Shown here piece by piece: positions 1 to 7,130 of a DNA stretch of 50,307 nt. The position numbers were made by a program, and so were the translations under genes. The DNA comes from Deltaproteobacteria bacterium (GTDB lineage: Bacteria; Myxococcota; B64-G9). The notes beneath the pieces are model-generated. The model worked only from the letters and a program-made list of their open reading frames with translations, made no database searches and was not told where the DNA came from. The stretch's first letter is position 1, and the number at the start of each line of letters is the position of its first letter. The DNA lies in the NCBI GenBank assembly GCA_019314375.1, contig JAFCZJ010000024.1, forward strand, positions 1 to 50,307, given 5' to 3'.

Positions 1-2
1 AT

Positions 3-77
3 CTGGCGTCCTGCCGCATCTCTGTCCTCGCCAGACCCGAGATGCCTACCCCGACCCCCGACCCAGGGGATGCTTGA
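3..77 (+). CDS. Possible 3' end of an upstream gene (partial)
   Basis: One frame is open from the left edge and stops with TGA at 75-77. Its third codon positions are mostly G or C, as in real genes of this window. The 24 visible residues are Pro/Thr-rich at the end and match no family I know. The stop would lie about 30 bases before the next gene, so a two-gene run is possible. It could equally be non-coding sequence. Confidence 0.25.
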   Translation: MASCRISVLARPEMPTPTPDPGDA

Positions 78-109
78 CGCAGGCAGATCACAGAAGACAC
101 AATGGCACC

Positions 110-904
110 ATGGATACATATATTACCTTCTTCGTTGTCGTACTGGGATTCGGCTTCTTCATCCTCCTGCTCGTGTTCGGCTTGAAGCAGGCCAAGAAAA
201 CAAAAGAACGCAGACGGGTCATGCTGCAAACCCTGGCCGACAAACTGAGCGGGCGGGTTCAGCCGGCCACCTTCACCCGCCGGGCCGAGCTGCACTTCCC
301 CCACCTGGGCAAAGAATGTCGGCTTGTCTTTTACTCCACCGGCGGCAAGCACCCCACCTACTACACACGCTTTTTTTTGCAGATGGGATCCAAGCCTCCT
401 TTTTCCACCCACATTTACAAAGAGGGCTTCTTTCAAAGCCTGGGCAAAAAAATGGGGTTCCAGGACATCCAGGTGGGCGACTCTGGCTTCGACGACAAGT
501 TCATGATCAAGGGCATCCAGGAGGCACGAGTTCAGCAGTTCTTAAGCCAGAAGGTCCGCGAGGCCATCTTGCAGCTTGAGACCCTCTCCAAGAGCCACGA
601 CATCGACGTTGCGACCACGGATCAGGAGTTGCGCATTCAAAAGCTGTCATGGCTGGACAAACTGAATACGCTCGGACCCTTTATTAAACTGAGCCTTGTG
701 GTGGCCGAGGGTTATCTATCGGCCTGCCGGCTCACGGGCTCCATCGGACCCGACACGTCGGCGACGACCTCCAAGACCTGTGCTGTTTGCTTGGACGAGT
801 TAAAAGGGTCCAGCCGCTCTTGCCCGGCCTGCGGCGCGGTCCACCACCCGGAATGCTGGACCTTGAACGACGGTTGCGGCGCCTGCGCGCACAAAGAAAC
901 CTGA
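110..904 (+). CDS. Membrane protein with C-terminal RING-like zinc module
   Basis: The protein is about 264 residues if it starts at ATG 110, which puts a strong transmembrane helix at residues 3-25. A TTG at 74 preceded by GGGGA is an alternative start. A basic stretch follows the helix. The middle region resembles DUF3137-like membrane proteins, with a GDSGFDDKFMIKG segment, but this is only an impression. The last 40 residues carry C-x2-C, C-x2-C, H-H-x2-C and C-x2-C pairs ending in HHPECWTLNDGCGAC, the pattern of prokaryotic RING-finger family 1. This module should bind two zinc ions at the cytoplasmic face. The next gene, 13 bases downstream, ends in nearly the same module, so the two probably form an operon and act in the same process. 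Function unknown; possible roles are scaffolding or protein-protein contact. Confidence 0.8.
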   Translation: MDTYITFFVVVLGFGFFILLLVFGLKQAKKTKERRRVMLQTLADKLSGRVQPATFTRRAELHFPHLGKECRLVFYSTGGKHPTYYTRFFLQMGSKPPFSTHIYKEGFFQSLGKKMGFQDIQVGDSGFDDKFMIKGIQEARVQQFLSQKVREAILQLETLSKSHDIDVATTDQELRIQKLSWLDKLNTLGPFIKLSLVVAEGYLSACRLTGSIGPDTSATTSKTCAVCLDELKGSSRSCPACGAVHHPECWTLNDGCGACAHKET

Positions 905-917
905 GCCGGGGGAACAC

Positions 918-1733
918 GTGGAATCAACCATCTTGCTGGCCCGCGGCTGCGCCTCGCCCGCCGTCATCATCCTCTTCATGTTGGCCCTTTTCCTGTTCCG
1001 CTTTTTCTTACGGCGACACAGACAAAAAATGAACCGCCAGGCTTGGCGTGACTATGATCTATCCGAGCGGGAGCGCCGAGTACGCTCCGAAAGCCCCGTG
1101 GTCGAAATCATCGATCACCAACCATGGCCCAAGGCACCAGCCCCTCGCAATGTCCATTCGGTCCTGGCCGGCCTACAAGTCCTGGTGGCCGACGATTCCA
1201 AAACCATGCGCCAGGTGCTGACCTCTCTTCTGGAACCCGAATGCGTCGAAGTGCACCGGGCCGGATCAGGCGAAAGTGCCTGGCTCGCCATGCAACAAGA
1301 GCAGCTGGATTTGCTGATCCTGGATGAGCGCTTGCCGGGCCTGAACGCCTATGACTTCATCGAGCGCATGCGCGGCACCACGGGCGCAACCGACCTGCCC
1401 GCCATCTTGATGCACAGTCAGGACATGCCGGAGAACTCAGCCCTCGCGAATCTGTACTTCATCACACGCCTGCGAAAACCATTTTCATCAGACGATCTGC
1501 TAAGCGCCGTGCACAAGATCCGCAAGGCACCCAGCCTGGCTTTGGAGACAAAGCGCGAGGCCCAAAGCAGCGCCCTGGTCTTTCAGGCCTTGGAAGCCCC
1601 CTCCTGCCCGGTTTGCGAGCATCCGACGGAAGAACAGATCAAACGATGTCCATCCTGCGGCGCAAGCCACCATCCCGAATGCTGGACGCTCAACGACGGC
1701 TGCGGCAGTTGCGGGGCTACGGATCCAGATTAG
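918..1733 (+). CDS. Membrane-anchored response-regulator receiver protein with RING-like zinc module
   Basis: The GTG start at 918 follows a CGGGGGAA ribosome site. A transmembrane helix spans about residues 14-31 and a charged linker follows. A receiver (REC) domain lies at about 85-200. The acidic pair is D92/D93, the expected phospho-acceptor is D136 in LLILDERLPG, the conserved Ser/Thr position is S167 and the conserved lysine is K187 in RKPF, so the phosphorylation site looks intact. The C-terminus (about 230-271) is a RING-like zinc module almost identical to that of the preceding gene. There is no DNA-binding or enzymatic output domain, so phosphorylation probably changes protein contacts at the membrane. 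No histidine kinase is nearby. The 3' end overlaps the convergent uridine kinase gene by 4 bases. Confidence 0.85.
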   Translation: MESTILLARGCASPAVIILFMLALFLFRFFLRRHRQKMNRQAWRDYDLSERERRVRSESPVVEIIDHQPWPKAPAPRNVHSVLAGLQVLVADDSKTMRQVLTSLLEPECVEVHRAGSGESAWLAMQQEQLDLLILDERLPGLNAYDFIERMRGTTGATDLPAILMHSQDMPENSALANLYFITRLRKPFSSDDLLSAVHKIRKAPSLALETKREAQSSALVFQALEAPSCPVCEHPTEEQIKRCPSCGASHHPECWTLNDGCGSCGATDPD

Positions 1734-2347
1734 GGTAAAAGGTGCTGACGAATCGAATCCACCACCACGTTGATGGCCACATCGTTGGGCCCGGCGGAGG
1801 GAATGATTACGTCGGCGTAACGCTTGGAGGGTTCGACGAAGGTCAGGTGCATGGGGCGCACCGTCTCCATGTACTGGCTGACCACGGCATCGATGGTGCG
1901 GCCACGATCCTTTACGTCTCGAGTCAATCGCCGGATGAAACGAATGTCGTCATCGGCGTCCACGAAGATCTTCAGGTTCATGCGTCGCCTGAGCTCACGA
2001 ATCGCCAGCACCATGATGCCCTCGATGATGACCACGCTGGCCGGCTCAACCCGAGTTGTCTCCGCGGTGCGATTGTAATCCTTGAACGAGTAGATGGGCT
2101 TTTCAACCGCCTCGCCCCGGCTCAAGCGTTCCAGGTGCTCGACCAAAAGATCGTTATCGAAAGCTTCAGGATGATCGAAGTTAAAGTTGCGTCGATCTTC
2201 CATGTCCAGATGGCTTAAGTCTCGATAGTAGGAGTCTTGATCCAGCAGCGTGACGGGTTCACCAACCAGCGCCTCCAAGATTTTCTTGGTGACTCTGGTC
2301 TTGCCCGATGCCGAACCACCGGCGATACCTAGGATGGCGACGCTCAT
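1730..2347 (-). CDS. udk: Uridine kinase
   Basis: This 205-residue protein is a complete uridine/cytidine kinase of the phosphoribulokinase/uridine kinase family, close to the usual 205-215 residues. It phosphorylates uridine or cytidine to the monophosphate in pyrimidine salvage, in the cytoplasm. The Walker A loop GGSASGKT is at residues 10-17. LLDQDSYYRDL, the NFDHPEAFD segment and VIIEGIMVL are family signatures for nucleoside binding and catalysis, and the RFIRRLTRDVKDRGR lid region is present. It starts at ATG 2347 and is divergent from the Clp ATPase gene. Its 3' end meets the REC/RING gene tail-to-tail with a 4-base overlap. No clear Shine-Dalgarno sequence precedes the start. Confidence 0.95.
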   Translation of the reverse strand: MSVAILGIAGGSASGKTRVTKKILEALVGEPVTLLDQDSYYRDLSHLDMEDRRNFNFDHPEAFDNDLLVEHLERLSRGEAVEKPIYSFKDYNRTAETTRVEPASVVIIEGIMVLAIRELRRRMNLKIFVDADDDIRFIRRLTRDVKDRGRTIDAVVSQYMETVRPMHLTFVEPSKRYADVIIPSAGPNDVAINVVVDSIRQHLLP

Positions 2348-2460
2348 CGGGACGGAATCATAGGCAGCGAGCCCGCTCTTGTCAAACGGTCAATTTTCTT
2401 GAATCATCCTCCTCGCTTTGCTAGTGAAAAGACAACGAAAACTCATTGCGAGGAGCCCGA

Positions 2461-4893
2461 ATGAGCCTGCATGCCAGCATGGAACTAAGGCAAGTCTTGG
2501 CCGAGGCCGAGGACATCGCCGCCCAGGTCAGTCAGCGCCTGACCTCTGCCCATTTGCTGCTGGCCCTGTTCACCGTGGCCAACCGAGCCGAAATCCTGCT
2601 GAAAGAGAAGCAGATCGACGAGGACAGCATATTGGCCCAGGTGCATACCGTGGGAGAGGAAGCGGAAGGCACGGTCAAGCAGGTTCACAACAAGGCCCGC
2701 CAGATTGCGGCCGGTGCCAGTGCCGAGGCCATCGATTGCCTGCACCTCCTGGTGGCCTTGTGCGGCATGCGTCAAACCGTGGCTTACGACCTGCTGCGCC
2801 TCACGGGTCTGCCCATGACCCAGTTCCGCAACACCGCTTTGTCCTACGTGACCAACCCCCTGCCCCGACGACTGACGATCAAGAAAAAAAGCGGAGGGGT
2901 CGCCCCATCGGCCGGTGCGCATTCCCGCATCGGCCCGGCTATCATCCAACCGCGACCGGCCCGAGTTTCCGCGCCACCAGCGGTGATCGACAGGGAAGTT
3001 GACGACGACAACGAATGGGCCGAAGTGGGCCCGGATCGCCAAGTTGAACAGGAGGAAGCAAACCCGGTCAGCGAATGGGATTTGCAGCCGACCCGCTTTC
3101 CTCTGCTTGCCAAGTTGGGCAGAAATCTGACGGCCCTGGCAGCCCAGGGCAAGCTGGACCCCCTGGTGGGCCGCGCCAAAGAATTAGACGAGGTCATCGA
3201 TACCCTGTTGAAGCGTCGCGCCAACAACCCACTGCTGGTGGGGGAGCCGGGCGTTGGCAAGACGGCCATCGTCGAGGGCCTGGCCCTGCGCATCGTAGAA
3301 GGAAGCAAAGACACCCAAGCCTTGGCAAAACGGCGCATCATCGAACTGGACGTGGCCACCCTCCTGGCCGGCACCCAGCTGCGCGGCGCCTTTAGCGAGA
3401 AGCTAAAACAGATCCGTGAAGAAGTCGCCAAGGCCGAGGGCCAAGTGGTGATTTTCTTTGACGAAATACACACCTTGATGGGTGCCGGTTCCACCGGAGA
3501 CGGCCCGCAAGACGCTGCCAACGAACTCAAGTCCTCTTTGGCGAGAGGAGAGTTCCCTTGCATCGGTGCCACCACCTACGATGAATACCGACGCTTTGTA
3601 GAGCAAGACGCGGCCCTGTCGCGACGATTTCAGCTCATCCAGGTACCCGAACCGGATCCGGATGCCACCCTGGCCATCCTGGCGGGCATCACCGCCGAAT
3701 ACGCCGAGCATCACACCGTGCGCTATACCCCCGAGGCCCTGCAGGCTGCCGTTCATCTTTCTTCGCGCTACATCACAGACCGTTGCCTGCCGGACAAGGC
3801 GATCGGCCTTTTGGACTTGGCCGGTTCCCGCGCTCGTCGCTCGGGCCGCAAGGTGGTGGATCGAGAAGCGGTGGCCCGGGTGGTCAGCTCGGTGGCCCAG
3901 GTCCCGGTCGAGCGACTGCTCATGACCGACGCCGAACGCCTGCTGAACATGGAAAAAATACTGGGCCTGCAGATCATCGGCCACACAGGCGTCATCCGGG
4001 CCATGGCCAATGTCATCCGACGCAACTACGCCGGCTTCGCCCACAAGCGACCCATCGGATCTTTCTTGTTCCTGGGGCCGACCGGCGTGGGCAAAACCGA
4101 AACCGCCAAAGCCTTGGCTCAGTTTCTCTTCAACTCGCGGGATGCCCTGGTCAAATTGGACATGAGCGAGTACATCGAGTCCCACACCGTTTCCCGCCTC
4201 ATCGGTTCCCCCCCCGGCTATGTAGGACACCACGAGGGAGGTCAACTCACCGAAGCGGTGCGACGCAAGCCTTACACCCTCGTACTCTTCGACGAAATCG
4301 AAAAAGCCCATCCAGAAGTCCAGCAGCTGCTCTTGCAGATCCTGGATGAAGGCCGACTGACCGACGGCCGGGGTCGCACGGTGGATTTCACCAACACGAT
4401 CATCATTCTGACCTCCAATCAGGGTGCGGCCAGTCTGGGTCGCCCGGGTCCGGCCCGCATCGGATTCGGGGGTGAGGTCGAAACAAATCCAGGCCGCGAA
4501 GTACTCCAATCGGCCCGCCAGGCTTTCCCCCCCGAGTTATGGGGTCGCTTAGACGAGCACTTGTTCTTCAGGCCCTTGGGGACCGACGATCTGGTTTCCA
4601 TCGCCTGGCTCTTGGTTAAAGAGTCCTCGGCCCGCCTACGCCAGGAGCGCCGAATGCGCCTGGCCGCGGGCCGAGAGGTCATGGAGTACCTGGTCTCAGA
4701 AGGCTGCCCAGACACCAGCCTCGGTGCCCGTCCCATGCGTTCGGCGGTGAGGCGGCTTATCGAGCAACCCCTCTCCGAAGCCATCCTGGCCAACAAATTC
4801 TCGGAAAATCAGCGCATCCGAGTCAGCCTAACCGGCGAAGGCCTGCGCTTCGACGCAGACACAGGCGAAGGCAATAGCCTACCGCCCCCATAA
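2461..4893 (+). CDS. ATP-dependent Clp protease ATP-binding subunit (ClpA/ClpC type)
   Basis: The 810-residue protein is a two-ring AAA+ unfoldase that should thread proteins into the ClpP protease. The start is ATG 2461, five bases after AGGAG. A Clp N-terminal repeat domain covers about 1-140, followed by a low-complexity linker to about 210. The first AAA module has Walker A GEPGVGKT near 261 and Walker B VVIFFDEIHTL. The second has Walker A GPTGVGKT near 539 and Walker B LVLFDEIEKAH, and a D2-small domain ends the chain. There is no long coiled-coil middle domain between the rings, so the layout is ClpA-like rather than ClpB. An IGF tripeptide near residue 667 sits where ClpP-docking loops occur. 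No clpP or clpS gene is in the window. It could equally be named ClpC without an M domain. Confidence 0.9.
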   Translation: MSLHASMELRQVLAEAEDIAAQVSQRLTSAHLLLALFTVANRAEILLKEKQIDEDSILAQVHTVGEEAEGTVKQVHNKARQIAAGASAEAIDCLHLLVALCGMRQTVAYDLLRLTGLPMTQFRNTALSYVTNPLPRRLTIKKKSGGVAPSAGAHSRIGPAIIQPRPARVSAPPAVIDREVDDDNEWAEVGPDRQVEQEEANPVSEWDLQPTRFPLLAKLGRNLTALAAQGKLDPLVGRAKELDEVIDTLLKRRANNPLLVGEPGVGKTAIVEGLALRIVEGSKDTQALAKRRIIELDVATLLAGTQLRGAFSEKLKQIREEVAKAEGQVVIFFDEIHTLMGAGSTGDGPQDAANELKSSLARGEFPCIGATTYDEYRRFVEQDAALSRRFQLIQVPEPDPDATLAILAGITAEYAEHHTVRYTPEALQAAVHLSSRYITDRCLPDKAIGLLDLAGSRARRSGRKVVDREAVARVVSSVAQVPVERLLMTDAERLLNMEKILGLQIIGHTGVIRAMANVIRRNYAGFAHKRPIGSFLFLGPTGVGKTETAKALAQFLFNSRDALVKLDMSEYIESHTVSRLIGSPPGYVGHHEGGQLTEAVRRKPYTLVLFDEIEKAHPEVQQLLLQILDEGRLTDGRGRTVDFTNTIIILTSNQGAASLGRPGPARIGFGGEVETNPGREVLQSARQAFPPELWGRLDEHLFFRPLGTDDLVSIAWLLVKESSARLRQERRMRLAAGREVMEYLVSEGCPDTSLGARPMRSAVRRLIEQPLSEAILANKFSENQRIRVSLTGEGLRFDADTGEGNSLPPP

Positions 4894-4894
4894 T

Positions 4895-5680
4895 CTATCG
4901 ACGTGATTTCAACAGAGGGCGCATCTTCTTCTTTTTATTCCTGGAATCCATGCGCTCCGCCCGCCTAAATGTCTTCACAGCCTTCTTCTCCCAGCCCACT
5001 CTTCGGTAAAAGTAACCCAGGCCGGTCAGGTGGTAGGTGTTCTTCGGAAAAAGCCCACTGATGGTCTTCAAATGCTTCTCAGCCAATTCCAGTTGGCCGC
5101 TTTGCTCGAAAAGCATGGCCAGGTTGCGATGTGCACCCATATGACTGGGACGCTGGCTCAGCACATACTCAAACTGCTTGATGCCCTCGGCTTGCCTGCC
5201 CTGCTCCACATAGAGGGTGGCCAGACGGTAACGCGCGTCGACCATGCTGGGGCGCAACTTCAGGGCCTGGACCAAATGGTGGGTGGCCTGCTTTCGCTGC
5301 CCTTCCTCCTGCAAAAAAACCCCATAAAGGTAATGCGCACGGGGCATCTCAGCCCCAAACTTCACCGCCTTGCTAAGAGATTGAGCAATTGCGCTCCGAT
5401 CGTTGTCGGTCATCAGGTGAACCAACGCGATCTCCAGGTGGGGCAAAGCCCAGTGAGGAGACATGCCCCGTGCTCGCTCGAAACGGCTCAAGGCCGCCGG
5501 GTATTCTCCGGTCTGGGCCAACTTAATCCCGGCCTTGAACCAACCCAAGGCACCCGTGGGTTCGGTTTGCTCTCGCCCCCGCTTTTCCCCGATGACCTCC
5601 ACTGAATCCCTGGCCCAAACCTGTGACCAAGGGCCAACACTCAACATGCCAAACAAGAGGATCTTCGCCAAATTTACCAT
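4895..5680 (-). CDS. Exported TPR-repeat protein
   Basis: This is a 261-residue protein with an N-terminal signal peptide (about residues 1-23, ending near VWA-RD). At least five tetratricopeptide repeats fill residues 45-240, recognisable as repeated 34-residue helix pairs such as ARYRLATLYVEQGRQAEGIKQF. The C-terminus is very basic (RNKKKKMRPLLKSRR). The ATG at 5680 is preceded by GGAGA. It lies tail-to-tail with the Clp ATPase gene with one base between them. TPR proteins of this kind act as periplasmic scaffolds or assembly factors, but the partner is unknown. It resembles the other secreted TPR proteins in this window only in fold. Confidence 0.85.
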   Translation of the reverse strand: MVNLAKILLFGMLSVGPWSQVWARDSVEVIGEKRGREQTEPTGALGWFKAGIKLAQTGEYPAALSRFERARGMSPHWALPHLEIALVHLMTDNDRSAIAQSLSKAVKFGAEMPRAHYLYGVFLQEEGQRKQATHHLVQALKLRPSMVDARYRLATLYVEQGRQAEGIKQFEYVLSQRPSHMGAHRNLAMLFEQSGQLELAEKHLKTISGLFPKNTYHLTGLGYFYRRVGWEKKAVKTFRRAERMDSRNKKKKMRPLLKSRR

Positions 5681-5768
5681 GGGTCTCCTGGGCTCATTTT
5701 GCCCCCAACTCTCCAGTTTGGTTAGCAGAAAAGCCCCTGGCTCACAAGGAAAAACCCCTAGGTTTCAC

Positions 5769-5797
5769 TTGACATTCCAAGGGGGCAATGCTACCTC
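5769..5797 (+). promoter_or_regulatory. Candidate promoter for the calcium-motif lipoprotein gene
   Basis: A perfect -35 box TTGACA (5769-5774) is followed after 17 bases by TACCTC (5792-5797). The -10 box is poor, but it has an extended TG element just upstream. It lies 76 bases before the proposed start at 5873. Weak to moderate support. Confidence 0.35.
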
Positions 5798-5872
5798 AGG
5801 GTCAGCGGCAACCCCGACTCCTCGCGTGCTCTTTGATGGGTGCGAGAGGTCAACCGAGTGGAGTACGACTCT

Positions 5873-7084
5873 ATGCACGTGACAACCAAGGTTTTGTTCG
5901 TCAGTCTAAGCTTGAGCATCGCCCTCATGGGATGCAAAAACCCCTGCGAAGACGCCATTGATGAAATCCGGGACGAGGTAACGGCATTTTTGAGCGACAC
6001 CGACCCCATGCTTGAGGGCGCACAACCCTGCGAGAATGATCCCATCTGTGACCTGGCCAGGGCTGCCTTGGACACTCGCTGGCCGCACTTTGACTGCACC
6101 TCCTGCGACGCTGCCGAAATCCTGCTGTGTAACTGCTTCGACGACAACGCATGGATGACCTCCTTTGACGATACGTACACCGTGCCCACGCCCCACTACC
6201 CGGCCTCGCTTTACTGCCTGGCCAAGTACTACCAACAACGAGAACTTTGCGAATGCGCGCCATGTTTGGCGCCCAACGAAGAAAAGCTTACGGACGACTC
6301 CCTCGAACGGCCTTATTGCGAGCGCGGCGACGGCACCCGATGGTACTTGGACGGCGACTGCCACGAATACAACTCGGCTTTCCGCTTGGTATTGGACGAC
6401 AATGGCGATCCCATTCGAGTCTGCGACCCCAACAGCACGGAAGGCATCCTCAAGGCCCCCATCCTGCAACAGACCGACATGTGCAACGCGATCATTGCGG
6501 CGTTTGAATGCGAGAGCTTCGATGCCGACTTAGATGGCATCCCGGATCAATACGACGCTTCCGATCCCAATGGTCAGGACAAGAGCGCCAAAAAGATGCC
6601 TGAAAACGTAGAATGCATCGCGGCACCGACCGCGGAAGATTGGGTGGCTTGGTTTGATGCACCTTGCTCGCTCTACGACAACGGTACGGGCGGTGTGTGC
6701 AAGTTCTTCATCGACGACGACGGCTTCCCCCGATACGAAGACGATGACGAGGACGGTGTCTCCAACAGCTGTGACAACTGTCCAGGTACGCCCAACGGTT
6801 TCGACTGCCTCAAAATTCCCTTCGACTTTGACCGTTTCAGCATCTGCGATGCCGACGGCAACGGCGTGTTGACCGCCCAAGGCCCAAACAACGACCTGGA
6901 TATCTTGAGCGCAACCGCCCTGGAGGCCTGCCTGGTGGAGCTCAATCGCTCGGCACCCTTCTTGAAACAATGCGACGTGAACGGTGACTTGCTGGTGACC
7001 AGGGAAGAATTGGAAATGGGCAACCAGTTCGACTACGACGCCGTCGTCGACACCCCTGAAGGCGACGCCTGCGAACCAATATAG
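5873..7084 (+). CDS. Cys-rich lipoprotein with calcium-binding-like repeats
   Basis: The ATG at 5873, nine bases after GGAG, gives a lipoprotein signal peptide ending in the lipobox L-M-G-C about 20 residues in. The mature part (about 385 residues) is rich in Cys, Asp and Asn. Two stretches look like thrombospondin type 3 repeats: DADLDGIPDQYD, and DDDEDGVSNSCDNCPG. Two later stretches resemble EF-hand loops: CDADGNGVLT, and CDVNGDLLVTREEL. Calcium binding is therefore likely. Many paired cysteines suggest disulfides outside the cytoplasm. I do not recognise an enzymatic domain. It is upstream of mutS2 but unlikely to be functionally linked. Confidence 0.8.
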   Translation: MHVTTKVLFVSLSLSIALMGCKNPCEDAIDEIRDEVTAFLSDTDPMLEGAQPCENDPICDLARAALDTRWPHFDCTSCDAAEILLCNCFDDNAWMTSFDDTYTVPTPHYPASLYCLAKYYQQRELCECAPCLAPNEEKLTDDSLERPYCERGDGTRWYLDGDCHEYNSAFRLVLDDNGDPIRVCDPNSTEGILKAPILQQTDMCNAIIAAFECESFDADLDGIPDQYDASDPNGQDKSAKKMPENVECIAAPTAEDWVAWFDAPCSLYDNGTGGVCKFFIDDDGFPRYEDDDEDGVSNSCDNCPGTPNGFDCLKIPFDFDRFSICDADGNGVLTAQGPNNDLDILSATALEACLVELNRSAPFLKQCDVNGDLLVTREELEMGNQFDYDAVVDTPEGDACEPI

Positions 7085-7110
7085 CCGACCAGCGCAAGCG
7101 GTCCCAACCG

Positions 7111-7125
7111 CCCCCCCCCCTTTTT
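7111..7125 (+). other. C10-T5 homopolymer tract before mutS2
   Basis: Ten C followed by five T end six bases before the mutS2 ATG. No Shine-Dalgarno sequence is present in this leader. The tract lies where a ribosome site would be, so changes in its length could alter translation. No regulation is shown by the sequence itself. Confidence 0.5.
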
Positions 7126-7130
7126 CTCCT

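Noticed and set aside
2398-2403. CTTGAA upstream of the Clp ATPase gene, considered as a heat-shock sigma-32 -35 box
   Set aside because: No CCCCAT-like -10 box follows at the right distance.
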